Positions 30,516 to 41,280 of a stretch of 64,000 nucleotides of DNA are shown one piece after another. The stretch is from Phytopythium helicoides. Its lineage: Eukaryota > Oomycota > Peronosporomycetes > Pythiales > Pythiaceae. Every line of letters begins with the position of its first letter. The stretch's first letter is position 1. The translations under genes and the position numbers were made by a program. The stretch is taken from the NCBI GenBank assembly GCA_024867545.1, contig JANFNE010000053.1, positions 372,001-436,000 on the forward strand. The letters run 5' to 3'. The notes beneath the pieces were generated by a model that saw only the letters and a list, made by a program, of their open reading frames with translations, ran no database searches and was not told where the DNA came from.

Positions 30516-32912
30516 TTTTGTTGGAGACTGACACTGAAAGTTGGTGTCCTATTACGTGGGCGGCGGTTATGCAGCGAAGTTAATTCTAGTTGATAATCGC
30601 GTTTAATCTTGGCTTCAGGCTAATTGTAGGCAAGATTGGCCATGTCCGATCTTACTATTCTGGGGCTGGGAACGTGTTGAATTTATCTTCAAGGTAAAAA
30701 ATAATATATAAAAAAACGCTCGTGCATTTCTACTTGTGCACTTAATCAGAACAAGATGGTCTGAGCTTTGTAACTCACTCTTCGATCTCTTCAATGCCAT
30801 CTCACCCATCAGCGATTGCGCTCGGGATACTCTTAGTTGCATTTGCTCAATGGAGATTTCGGGTATATACATCGTCAGTTGTTAGCTCATGGCGCTCTCG
30901 ACTAGATCTGCACCCGCCTCATCGCCTTCAAAAGGATTCAATAGTGTGCAGCGCGTATTCAGACTTGGATGTGCATCAATTCAGCACACTCCTCTGGTGG
31001 GCAATATCCGTGGCATCAGACTGAGCACCGTTCGCGATGGGTGCGGCTTGGAATCCTCTGAACCATGGACCCACTCTGCATCAGAACTCATCATGTGCAC
31101 TCACCGGAACTTCGCCTCTTAGGCTCCTCTACTTCAGACGACGAACCGCGGGTTGAATTCTTTGATGCTGCCCCCAGTGCATATCCCGGCAGCTTGGGAA
31201 GAATTTCGGCGCGCTGTTTGTTACGAATCGCATGTGTAGCAGATCATGCATTCGCTTCTTCAATGCGAGATGCTTTGGAGTGGCAGAAGAAAAAAAGACC
31301 TCGTAAAGGTGCAGCTAGTGAAGCAAAGAAGGATCTAACCAGCACGCAGCATAGGCGAAGCTTGCGCCAGTGGCTTGAGTGCCTGGGCCACCGCTCATTT
31401 TATCATAGCATAGAAGAGAGACGACGAAAAGAAGGCGCATGATGGCTGGTCTAGTTCGGCTCCTGCAAGGTGCTGCGTTACCACTGATGCGTGGAATCGA
31501 GGTTGTGCTCCCCTCGTATCTGTGCGGCGGGGATAGTGACCGGGCTCGATCGTCATCGTCCTCAAAAGTCGCAGCCGATCTTCGTTCACGGAAAGCGCTG
31601 TTGAGGTCATCTCCTAGCCATGGAAATTGCTTGAGGGGCCTTCTGGTAGCTGAACTTATGCGTCGTGACCAGCATGGGGCGGAAGACCCGGTTGATCTTG
31701 GGACCCATCCCAGTTCAACTTGAGCCGCTGATTTTCGCCTGCCGCCTCAACTTCTTTCCAAGGGCCACGTCGACGGCGCACTTTCTGGCCGGAATGCCGC
31801 CTTGCGATCACCCCCAGCACGGTTCCAAGGGTCGGACGGAATCACCGACAAGCGATGCGCTCTGGCGCCCATCGCGTTCGCGCGGGCCTCCAACGCATCC
31901 ATATACTAATATAGTCTACGTTGAAGTGAAGAATTCAGATCCGAGACTTGGTCTCTGTATGTGGATGCTACTGAACTCTATCTGCAATCAGTAGATTCGC
32001 CTGTTTTTCGTACTACACTCAGTATGGAAAGTAGCTTCTGAACTGTGAAAAGACGCAACGCTTGGCTGCGTCCTGCAACTGGTTCATGCCGACAGCCGCG
32101 CGCGAAGCACAGAGCTCACTGCTAGCTGCGGACCCTGGTGATGACCGGGTCGGGGCTCGTGGCCTGTCGTCGCGCTCGAGTTGAGTTGAGGAGAGCCAAC
32201 GGGCGCGACAGCCGCGTCGAGGACAGCCGAGGGCCGCGAACCGGCACTGGTATCATTGCCATCGCCCTCGAGCTGCTTGGTGATGCCTCACACGAAAGTG
32301 GGGGCAAAGGATCTCCGTGCCGGCAGCTTTGCCAAGTTTGAGTGGTGAACTGCATTGCCGCGCTGGGGTTGCCGAGCTGGGGTTGCCGAGCTCCAGCGTG
32401 ATGCTCACTCTGAGTTTGGTGCGTCGCCAGATGTCGAGAGCCATCACCCTTGCGGCTCCCTCCGCCCAGATGCACACAAGCTCACTTGCGGCGCCGGGAG
32501 CGCGCGACAGGCAGCGCAGCGGGGCGTCAGAAACAGTTAAACGATCTATGGAATCCTCCGCCCCGATCATGCGCCTGTCTGGGGCTGTCCCCCTGCTGGC
32601 CGCGACAGCTCCGGGCCGCCGCTTCAACGCTGTCGATGCGAGCGGCTGCGGTGGCCCCAGGGGCTTGGAGGCGTCCACGGAAGGCTGTTCAAGAGCTTTG
32701 GGTGCGCTTGGCGCCGGTGGCGTCGTTCACCGAGAGGTGGCACTCCTCTCGTGCTCCTCTCCTGCGCCTCAAGTCGTGGCCGCGAACTTGCCTCATTCCA
32801 ATTCCTCCCACGCTCGTCACACCCAGCGTTCCACCCCAACGAGACCCCCGGTTCTCGTTACTCCACTCAGCCCCAGTCTCGAGTATTCCCTCTCCCCACC
32901 ACCACCCAAGCC
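30516..32912. other. Intergenic, no gene supported
   Basis: 2.4 kb between the GT61 copy H start and the zinc protein gene. Several frames of 60-150 codons exist on both strands, but none has a recognisable domain, and they overlap each other. Around 31440-32030 a degenerate coding-like stretch with stops may be an old pseudogene that I cannot name. The last few hundred bases are upstream sequence of the 32913 gene. Confidence 0.4.
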
Positions 32913-33692
32913 ATGCTCGCCAACAACTTCAACGTGGTCCCCACCCTCGTCGGCCTCAAGCGCGCTCGCGACGCCTTCCCCCTGGAGGCACCTTGTGACA
33001 AGGAGAACGCCGCCCACAAGTGCTCGCTTGCCTTCATCCTCTCAGGCGAGCAGCAGCAACAACAGCAGGTGCAACCGATGCCTCGGCTCCCATCCCTGTC
33101 ATCTCTGTCGCTCGTCAAGTCTGCAACGGCACTGCCTTCGTCTCCGTGGGGCACACCGCAGAAGCCCATCGTTCAGCGCCACGAGCCCGCGCTGCACCCG
33201 CAGGCCAAGTTCGCTCGCCGAGGCAACCCGGCGTTGGTGATGCCGTTCCCGAGCGTCTGCCAGCGTGTTGCCCCACTCCCAACTACTGCTGCTGCTGCTG
33301 CAACTTCCGTCCCCATCAAGAAGGGCAGCAAGTACTGCATGGTCGAGGGCTGCATGAGCCGCGCCAAGCACGCTCGCCGCTGCTGGAAGCACGGCGGCTC
33401 CGTCAAGTGCAAGGTGCCCGACTGCTCCAACCGCGCCAAGACCAAGGGCGTCTGCTGGTCGCACGGCGGCGGCACCACCTGCGCCTTCGAGGGCTGCTCC
33501 ACCATCTCCGTGTCCAACGGCGTGTGCTGGGCCCACGGCGGAGGCAAGCGCTGCGCCATGGAGGGCTGCGCGCGTCCAGCCTACGAGCGCACCGAGCACC
33601 TGTGCACACTGCACTTTGAGGAGAAGCAGTACATCACTCGCCTGCGCATGCTCGAGCCCCGGGGCGTCGCCGCGCTGCACGACCGCCTGTGA
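32913..33692 (+). CDS. WRKY19-like zinc protein with four CCCH boxes, intronless
   Basis: 259 residues from the ATG at 32913 (MLANNFNVVPTLVG). The frame is open upstream, but this ATG follows a pyrimidine-rich leader. The N-terminal half has a short LAFIL motif, a Gln run, and Ser/Pro-rich sequence. From about residue 143 come four tandem C-x4-C-x(9-11)-C-x2-H units: CMVEGC...CWKH, CKVPDC...CWSH, CAFEGC...CWAH and CAMEGC...CTLH. This array is the 'WRKY transcription factor 19-like zinc finger' annotation widespread in oomycetes; there is no actual WRKY domain. Zinc-dependent nucleic-acid or protein binding is plausible. Its paralogue lies at 36881-38061. Confidence 0.82.
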   Translation: MLANNFNVVPTLVGLKRARDAFPLEAPCDKENAAHKCSLAFILSGEQQQQQQVQPMPRLPSLSSLSLVKSATALPSSPWGTPQKPIVQRHEPALHPQAKFARRGNPALVMPFPSVCQRVAPLPTTAAAAATSVPIKKGSKYCMVEGCMSRAKHARRCWKHGGSVKCKVPDCSNRAKTKGVCWSHGGGTTCAFEGCSTISVSNGVCWAHGGGKRCAMEGCARPAYERTEHLCTLHFEEKQYITRLRMLEPRGVAALHDRL

Positions 33693-33943
33693 TGTCGACA
33701 ACCTGTGTAGTGTAGCTTCGCGTCGGAACGGAAGCTCTTCCTTGCATGCCTTGTGTCGCCTGGAAGCAAATAATAGAGACCGTTTGTGCTTGTGCCACCA
33801 TCCATTCATTCGCTTGTAAAAATTCACCATGCATTTGTCGTCTACAAAAACAGAAAGCGGCGGCGAGGCGAGCTGGTCGTAAGCTGCCACATACCATCGC
33901 GCTCGGTCGCCGCCGCTGCTAGTCACTGATCTATGCGAGCTGC

Positions 33944-35794
33944 TCATGCCAGGTTTTGCCGCCTGATCAGCTGCTGCTGCTCATCGAACACGCTGTACGC
34001 GTCGTGGAAGAGCGGGTGGAAGAACGTCATCCACTCATCGTACGGGATAAACTTGTCCTTGGTGTTGGGCGTCGGGCTGTCGCCGCGGTCCTGGCCGCCA
34101 CGGAACTCGTGCCACCCACAGCCCAGGAACTGACACAGATTGCGGTAGCCCCACCGGTAGCGCTCCTTCGGGAAGATCTCGACGACCGTCGTCTCGGGAC
34201 GCGTCCACATGACGTTCACCATTCCTGCGCCGTGCATGCCGACGATCATGTCGCTGTCGATTGTCGTCAGCATCTGCTCATCCAACTTCAGCAGCACATA
34301 GTCGATGGACTCGAACTCGACGTTCAGCCCCGTGTACTCGGCGCGCATCTTGTCCACAATCTCGTCCTCGTTGAGCCAGACGCGCTGCAATTTCCGGCCG
34401 TCGTACGGCCGCCGCGTGATGATCGTGACCTTGAATGGACGCTGCTTGACGATCGCACGCGCGTCAATCACGTCTGCCGTCACTCCCTGAGACGCGAACG
34501 CTAGGTCGCGGAACTTGCGGATGAGCTCCGAGTCGTAGCAAGGCTCGGTGTCGTCCAGGTGCTGCATCATCGGCCCCGACAGCTCGAACGGCGCAATCAT
34601 GACCTTGTTCTTGAAGTACAGCTGGCGGCCCATGAGCTCGTGCGCGTTGATCAGCGGCCGATCGCCCGAGAAGAGCTTTTGGTGGAGCGCGTCGATCGGC
34701 GACGGATACCCTGCGTCGAAGTGCAGCACCTTGGTGTGCGTCAGGTCCCATCCGAGCGCCTGCACCATGGTCCACGCGTTGAGCGCGTAGGAAATCTGGA
34801 AGAACGGGTTGTGGTCGTCGCGGCGCGCGATCATGATGACCGGGTCCTCGAAGACCTCGACGCCGCTCGCGTTCATGAGCGTAGTCGCTGCGGTTGTGAG
34901 GTCGAACTTGCCGTCCGTGTGGCTCGTGGGGTCGCAGAGCATGGACTGCGGCGTGGGCTTGTCGGTCGGGATGTCGGCGACCGAGGGCTGCCAGATGTTC
35001 TCGTGCTCGCGCTGCGGCTCGGTCATCTCCATGAAGTGGCTCGTCATCTCCTGGCAGCTGCAGCGGATGAGCTTGGGGTTGGACTTGAAGCGCGGGTCGT
35101 GTCCGCCGCCGTCCTGGGCCATGCTCTTGATGGGTTTGAAGATCTCGACGCCGTCCAGGTCGACGACGAAGTTCTCGAGCACGGCGCTGCGGATGCCTCC
35201 ACGCGCGTTGTACATGGTCACTGCGGTGGCGGCGTCTCGCGTGCGCGTTCCCTGCGCGTCGATGGCCGAGGCGTCTGCGCAGAAGGGCTTGGCCGACTTG
35301 CGGATGGCCTCGAGGATGCCGACGTCTCGCTCTCGGAAGCACGTGTCGCGCGTGGCCTTGTCGTATCCGTGGGCCTCCTTGGCGGGCGCGACGGCGCGCA
35401 CGAGCTCTGCGAGCGCCTCGAGCTCTGCCGCCTTCATCTTTGGGCTCTTCTCCCCGGCCACGGCCGAGCGGTTGGCGACATCCAGCACGGGGTCGACGAC
35501 GCGCGAGCTGCTGCGGATGGCGGCGATGGATGCGGCGCGCGCCTCGGCCGAGCTCGCGTCCATGCGCTGCGAGTAGACCGAGAGATCAGCGACGCGCACG
35601 ACGACCGAGAGCGCGCCGAGCGCCAGCAGCAGCAGCACGACGCTCTGCAGCTGGCGGCGGCGCGAGGCCTGCGGCTGCGGCGGCGCAGGCTCCTTGGGCT
35701 GCTTGGCGGGGGTTTCGGGCGCGCCAGGCGTCGGCGGCGGCGGCGGCGGCGTCGGCATGGCGGCGGGCGGCGAGAAGGCGACTGTGGGCTTCAT
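33944..35794 (-). CDS. GT61 family glycosyltransferase, copy I (most divergent)
   Basis: 616 residues from the ATG at 35794 (MKPTVAFSPP). The frame is open further upstream, but that part looks non-coding. A Pro-rich cytosolic leader precedes the anchor (SVVLLLLALGALSVVVRVADL, about residues 50-70). Core motifs: DDHNPFFQIS, HFDAGYPSP (the others read YLDKGIPxP), ITRRPYDGR, GMHGAGMVN, EIFPKERYRWGYRN and CGWHEFRGG. It is GC-rich and the least like the other copies, so it may be an older family member. No intron. Confidence 0.87.
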   Translation of the reverse strand: MKPTVAFSPPAAMPTPPPPPPTPGAPETPAKQPKEPAPPQPQASRRRQLQSVVLLLLALGALSVVVRVADLSVYSQRMDASSAEARAASIAAIRSSSRVVDPVLDVANRSAVAGEKSPKMKAAELEALAELVRAVAPAKEAHGYDKATRDTCFRERDVGILEAIRKSAKPFCADASAIDAQGTRTRDAATAVTMYNARGGIRSAVLENFVVDLDGVEIFKPIKSMAQDGGGHDPRFKSNPKLIRCSCQEMTSHFMEMTEPQREHENIWQPSVADIPTDKPTPQSMLCDPTSHTDGKFDLTTAATTLMNASGVEVFEDPVIMIARRDDHNPFFQISYALNAWTMVQALGWDLTHTKVLHFDAGYPSPIDALHQKLFSGDRPLINAHELMGRQLYFKNKVMIAPFELSGPMMQHLDDTEPCYDSELIRKFRDLAFASQGVTADVIDARAIVKQRPFKVTIITRRPYDGRKLQRVWLNEDEIVDKMRAEYTGLNVEFESIDYVLLKLDEQMLTTIDSDMIVGMHGAGMVNVMWTRPETTVVEIFPKERYRWGYRNLCQFLGCGWHEFRGGQDRGDSPTPNTKDKFIPYDEWMTFFHPLFHDAYSVFDEQQQLIRRQNLA

Positions 35795-35904
35795 TATGGC
35801 GAGGTCAGGCGGTGCCCGACGGATCCCATGACCTGCACAGGCGTATCTTGGCGATTGAATGCATACAGGTCGAGACGGGAGAGCGCATACGGCTGTCTTA
35901 ATTA

Positions 35905-36050
35905 ATACCTGGCCGACGCGTCGCGACGCGTCGACGGCGCGCGAGACACAGCAGCGGCATCTGACGGTTGGCTTTGTATACTTTTTGACTTGCGGCGCGA
36001 CGCGTCGCCGACCCCCTTTTCCACAATTCCGACGCGTCGCGCGGTGTCGG
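35905..36050. promoter_or_regulatory. Cluster of four ACGCGT motifs
   Basis: Four GACGCGTCG-type palindromes occur within about 150 bp, the first two almost abutting (CCGACGCGTCGCGACGCGTCG). They lie upstream of GT61 copy I, whose 5' end is at 35794. A regulatory role is inferred only from the clustering. Confidence 0.3.
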
Positions 36051-36880
36051 CTCGTGTGTAGAAACACATACATTGACAAAATTAATATGTTACATCCATG
36101 AAGATGGTAGAGGCGTAAACAGCTTTGCATGGCGTCGCGCGGTATACAAAAGCCAAGTCGCGCAACCCACGGCTGTTTTTTTTCTAGGCGACAACGAGAG
36201 TGCAGAGATGTATTTGTTTATACGAGTGAGAGATGGAGGTTGATAGACGTATGATTTCTGAGGATTTGGTACCAAGTTGTAGATGCTACGCATTCATGCA
36301 TAGTACATGTCTCCCATTGGCCGAAAGAGATCAGCGCGTCCCCATTGGCTGGAATCGAGCGCAGACGACGCTCATTGGCCAAAAAAGGGTGTTTGACACT
36401 ACCCGTGGATAGCCTCGCCCGACAGTGGTTGCCGCCCGCGCGGCATGACGAGCATCCATGTGTGTCGATCTGGTCGCGGTCTTTACATTCGGGCGACGTT
36501 CGTGGCGGGCCGTGGGCCTTGTGAGTCTCGTTGGGTATGGCGGAGGACTGCGCGACCAGTACCAGCAGCTCCTCTCCTATTCCGCCGGAGGACCCTCCTT
36601 CCGTTTCTCTAATCGAACCCACCATGGGGGCGGCTGGAACCCGCAACGGAAGAAATTAAAATGCGTGTGCGCTGCTATGGCACACCGACAGTGGATCCGG
36701 CGCTCACACAACAATTGTCGTCTAGCTTCGATCACAGGGTTGGTTATATTATCCCCCGGGCTGCGACGGCGATTTTGCCCCCGCCGAGCTCCTCGACAAA
36801 CGTCCACAAAGACACCCACAACATACAGAAACTAGCTGGCGCTGGCTGATAACTAGACGGAGCTCGAATAGTGGTCGAAC
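36051..36880. promoter_or_regulatory. Intergenic with three ATTGG (inverted CCAAT) boxes
   Basis: ATTGGCCGAA, ATTGGCTGGA and ATTGGCCAAA occur at about 36316, 36342 and 36373. No protein-coding gene is supported here; frames on both strands are short and featureless. Confidence 0.3.
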
Positions 36881-38061
36881 TCAGCCGTCCACTGTGGTGC
36901 TGCTGGTCTCGGTGTTTCTAGCCCCTGCTCGACGTGCGTCGTAGTGGATCGTGCACATGTTGCCGGTCCGCTCGTACGCCGGGCGGTTGCAATGCGGCAC
37001 CACGCAGCGTTTTCCTATTCCGTGGTCGCGGAAGACAACAGCCACACATCAGTTATCAGGTTTTTTTGGCACATTCCCGCACGAAAACGAATGGACCACC
37101 AACCTCCGCCGTGAGCCCAGCAGACGCCATTTGAGACCGCGATGGTCGTGCAGCTGGGCACGGAGCAAATGGTGCCGCCGCCGTGCGACCAGCACACGCC
37201 CTTGGTCTTGGCTCGGTTCGGGCAGTCCGGGACTTTGCACTTGACGGAGCCACCTGCTCGCACGGAAAGAGACGATCAGATGATCTCTTCAAAAAAGGCG
37301 CGACACGGGCCACACATCTTTCTTCGACTGCAAGGCGAGCCACGCACCGTGCTTCCAACAGCGACGAGAGTGCTTGGCACGACTCGTGCATCCCTCGACA
37401 ATGCAGTACTTGCTGCCCTACTCAGTCAGCGTCAAATGGGATTCAATACATCGTGATTCAGTTGGTCGATCGGGCGGGGGCTTGTGGACACTTCGAGTTT
37501 TGGTGCGCACCTTTCTGTTCGTTGGCGTGGTGCTGACGCTGAGAGACGCGGGGCTGCCCGCGGAGACCCTGGAGGCCTTGGAGGCCCTCGATGCGGCCGC
37601 GCGAGCCTCCGTCGTCGCCTTTATTCGGAAAACGGCGGACGACCCATCCTTCTCGTCATCCTGGCTGTCCGAGTTCCCGTCCTCGCTGTCGTGTACGTCT
37701 GCGTCGTCCTCGTTGTCGTCGTCGTCGCCCTGCTGCTGCGTGTGTCCCTCCTCCGAAACGTCGATGGAGATATCGGACACTTTGGATAACAGGACGTGAT
37801 CAAGGTGAGAGCGTGATGGATCCGTCAGTGATGTGTCACGCGATGATGTCGGGGTGCGAATGACGGAGACTCACGATCGAGCGCGTCGTGGTGGTGGTGG
37901 TGGTGCGGGGCGCCGTCGAGGATGAAGGCGAGCGCGATCTTGCTCGAGGGCGACGAGTCGTCGTCGTCGTGGGCCTCTCGCTGCTCCTTCTGTTCACCCG
38001 CGGTCTCCTCGGTCGCGCCGGGATTGAGCAGGAAGTCGAGGTCGTTGGCGTGTCTGGCCAT
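36881..38061 (-). CDS. WRKY19-like zinc protein with four CCCH boxes, five exons
   Basis: Exons on the - strand: 38061-37875, 37779-37511, 37417-37348, 37253-37104 and 37014-36881. All four introns are GT-AG (GTGAGT, GTGCGC, GTGCGT and GTTGGT donors), and joining them gives 269 residues. The N-terminus (MARHANDLDFLLNPG) leads to acidic runs, LAFIL, a six-His run and an Asp/Glu-rich linker. Four zinc units follow: CIVEGC...CWKH, CKVPDC...CWSH, CSVPSC...CWAH and CVVPHC...CTIH. They align box for box with the gene at 32913, and three of the introns fall before or between zinc units. A nuclear zinc-binding role is inferred. Confidence 0.82.
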
Positions 38062-39568
38062 CGGGGGGAGCTGCGTCTGCTTGGGAGGGCAGGGGTGTCT
38101 CGCGTTGTGCGAGGGGTGACGCTGCTCCGAGCTCACGACGGCGTCCTGCTCGCCTCGGCCTCTCCACCAAGAAAATTGGCACGTGACGATGGAAAGACAA
38201 GCGGCCGGCCAAATCAGCGAGTGAGTGCAGGCCACCACCTGCGAGAACGCTGGCCCCCGGTGCGCGTCGCCCCGAGCGGCTGACAAAAAAGGGGGAAACC
38301 GTGATGAGCTCGACGCGGAGAAGGGAGAGGAGGTGGTGTGTTGCTCGGCTCGGGCGGGCAGTCAGCGCGTGCGCATGGTGTATGTACAGTACAGCGTGTC
38401 GCTCTCAGCTCAGCATCGTGCGCCCCTGCTGCGACGGCGTGGGACAGGCTGTGATCGAAGTATTGCGGCCTCGGGGCGGACGGAGATGGAGCGCAACCGC
38501 ACAACCCGCGAAAGACCAGGCAGCGGCGGTGATTTGCGCTCTCGGGCGCCGCCCCCGTCTGTCCGTCTGGCGAGACGCCGACGATTGCGGGTGATGCATC
38601 GCTGGGTGCTGCATTATCCATGAGGAGCGCCCAGCTGCAAGGAGGGTGTACCAACGCGGCAGCAATGCAGCCCAGCTTCTTGTAGACGACCTCTGTTGCG
38701 TAGAAACGAGCGGTCTTGACTCACCGCGGACGACCAGCTCGCATTTTACGCTCGCTCACGCCAGCGAGTAGGGGCGGCATCTAACGCCGTCATAGAGAGA
38801 GAGAGAGAGAGAGCTAGCAATCGGATGCGAATGCAAGACGCTTTGCAGACGCTACGTGGCGGTACTACTGGCGGATCCATATGCAAGCACCGACTCGACG
38901 GAGCTGTTCGCGGTGGGTATCCTTCTGCAGTCTTCGTCGCGTCAACCCCCGCGCCAGCTGGGCGAGCAGCGAGCACATGGAAACCGGCAACTGCACCATG
39001 CAGTGAGGTAACGGGCCGCCAGGTCCACTTGAAGCTGCGATTGCAAACACGGCAGCATTACGCATCTCGACGTGCGGGTGCCTCCATCGCAGCTGGCGAA
39101 CGGACCCCATCGAGATGCACTGACGAGGCCATGGACGTGAGCACGAGGCGTACACATGTATATGTAGGTCTCTCGCTCCGCAGCGGAGACTCACGCGGCG
39201 GTCGACAAGTGGCAGTGTTGTGTTGAACTGTGCGTCATCCGCCGCCAGCCGGGATCGCGGAATGCAAGGACCTGTCACAATCGACAACAGGTGGGTGTTG
39301 CGTGTCACCCGCTTGTCACCGACCTTGACTTGGAATTAGTATGTCGGATTTCCTATGAGATATCGTATGGTATTGCGGCCTCGGTGAGTCAGCGACGTCA
39401 CGGACCTAGAGACGGGGTGCGTAGCCGGCCGGTGGTGTATCGCACACAGTCGGTGGCACCAAGATGTGATGACTTTCAAGAGTGTGACTGCAAGACCGGA
39501 AGAGTGACATTGAAACGAAAATGGACTACCTGGGAGTCAACTACATTGAATCCCTGGCCCAGGGATGC
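38062..39568. other. Intergenic, no gene supported
   Basis: Only short overlapping frames with no recognisable domain. It includes upstream sequence of the - strand zinc protein gene and an AG-repeat microsatellite, and it marks the transition from the gene-rich to the transposon-rich half. Confidence 0.45.
38794..38813. repeat. (AG)n microsatellite
   Basis: Ten AG units in non-coding sequence. Confidence 0.9.
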
Positions 39569-39639
39569 GATGCGGGAGACGTAAAGTTGATTGTCCCCCA
39601 GGGACCCTGGGGGACAATCAACTTTACGTCTCCCGCATC
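39569..39639. repeat. 71-bp perfect hairpin palindrome
   Basis: The 35-bp left arm (39569-39603, starting GATGCGGGAGACG) is exactly repeated in reverse complement at 39605-39639, with one base (A) between. A smaller palindrome, CCCTGGCCCAGGG, lies just upstream (39552-39564). Such a foldback may be a MITE core, a transposon terminus or an RNA hairpin. Its nearest neighbour is the broken MULE. Confidence 0.9.
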
Positions 39640-39833
39640 TCTGATTGGCTTCAAACACCGCAGTGCCAAGGAGCGAGTTGATACGCAAGCCCACGAGCGT
39701 TGCCATGCAAATCCCTATAACTGAGACTGCTGTTTTTGCATGCCCAAATGACTGCATAAACTACCCATATGTTGCCTAAAAACCAAGCAGGGAAAAGTAA
39801 AGATTGGCGTCACTTCAACTATACAATGTTATT

Positions 39834-41280
39834 TTAATAATAACGATGGATTTTTTTTACTAAACTACAATCAATATTCACGCAGAACTTAGTTTCATGG
39901 CGTTTGTTGGCAAAGGCTTGCTCGAGCGCTGTGATGCGCTGTTCTCGCTTTTTCGACTCCGCTTCAAGCTGGTTCAACCGTTGATCTTGTCGACGGTCTT
40001 GGCCGATCAACTGGAATAGCTGGTCGCTCATTGTCCGGGCATCGATCTTCATCGAGGTGCGCGAGCATCTCCTTCATGTAGGACGGCATGCTGTGAGAGG
40101 TTCTGTCCTTCACTGATATCTTGGGGGAGTTCTCCAAGCAGAACGGTCACTTGTATGGTGGTATCACAGCACATTTCCAGTCAGAGATCATGCAGTACAG
40201 GTGAATACGGATCTTCAGGCCGGTGGTGGACTTCTCGATGTACTTGCTCTCCTTTCCGGGAAACTTGCCAACCCAGTCACTCGCGCTGGCGTTGTAGACA
40301 CCCAAGAACGCGTCCCACTCCTTGAAGTACGTGGCAGTCATCATGCTGGGCATCCCTCCACCGTGCTTTATGTAAAGCCAGAAGAAGAACATGTTCAGCA
40401 CAGCGCGCTTGGGGTCTTCGCAGTCGTCTGGGATATATTTGACAGATGAGCAGTGGAAAAGGCAATCAATAATGTGCGTGCTGGCAAACTGATCCCTTAT
40501 GACCGTATGTATGGCCTGCTCAAAGTCACACTCGACTGCATCGGGCTCTAACTCGAAGTCCGACAAAACTTTGCACCAGTGAAGTACGTGCCAGTATGCC
40601 CTATGGTCCTTGTTATCCATCAACGCGTAGAGACACGACACTTAGACGTCATGTTGACGGTCATAAGTCATGATGATTACTGTTTGGGTAAAAGGACGAG
40701 GCGTAATCTTGAATGTTGCATCGATAAAAAGAGTACCCCCGGCTCTCATAGGCGGATGAGGTTTGGATGACCGAAGCCAATGATGCGCCTTAGCGTACCA
40801 TTTTGCGCAAACGACATGTTGTACTGTAAGAAGGTAAAGCGTCAGTCGCTGGCACTATATGAACAGCATCCAACTCTAATGCCCTAATCACGTCACCACC
40901 CGTTGAGTCTTTTCTAACTCGTCGAACAATCTTGATGCCTTCCGCTCTTGACAGGTCTCGTAATCCATCCGCACCAACATTTTGAGCTGTCAGCTGATCA
41001 CGGATCCCATCCCACAGTCATCCTGGGGTCACTGCGAGCGACAAAAGCACTCGATCTTCGAGCATCTACTTGTGGACATTGCAGTAGCACTTCAACCGCA
41101 TGGAACGTGTGGCGGTTCTTCTTTACAACACGCCCCGTGCAATAAACGATGAGCCAGGCGTGACAGTTACCACGCGCAGGGTCACTCTGTCCACACAAGT
41201 AGTACCGTGTATCACCGTAGGTGTTCTTGTAGTAAGTGTAGCCTTCGTTGTCTTGCATTGTAAAATATTGATCGTAAGTT
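39834..41280 (-). pseudogene. Broken Mutator-like (FLYWCH/MULE) transposase
   Basis: Read on the - strand, fragments of one transposase follow in order. A FLYWCH-like zinc region lies at 41258-40998 (TYYKNT, RYYLCGQ, CHAWLIVY, KKNRHTFHA). A central piece lies at about 40817-40650 (MSFAQNGTLRRIIGFGHP, then IDATFKITPRPF). The MULE catalytic block lies at 40641-40147 (CLYALMDNK, CDFEQAIHTVIRDQF, CLFHCS). A coiled-coil tail lies at 40052-39834. Frame changes and stops separate the pieces, so it is dead as a single protein. Terminal inverted repeats were not found by eye. Confidence 0.75.

Noticed and set aside
31065..31442. Possible secreted effector-like or hypothetical gene at 30.8-31.7 kb
   Set aside because: I looked for a signal peptide followed by RxLR or LFLAK motifs and found neither in a plausible position.
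32317..33240. 307-codon + strand frame overlapping the intronless zinc protein
   Set aside because: Out of frame with the zinc boxes and Ser/Pro/Arg-rich; a shadow of the real gene.
34559..35905. 448-codon + strand frame opposite GT61 copy I
   Set aside because: Composition (Arg/Val/Leu/Asp-rich, no motifs) is that of an antisense shadow of a GC-rich gene.
39830..41280. CRISPR or tRNA/rRNA genes anywhere in the window
   Set aside because: No regularly spaced repeats of CRISPR type, and no tRNA cloverleaf or rRNA core sequence noticed on either strand; the organism is eukaryotic.
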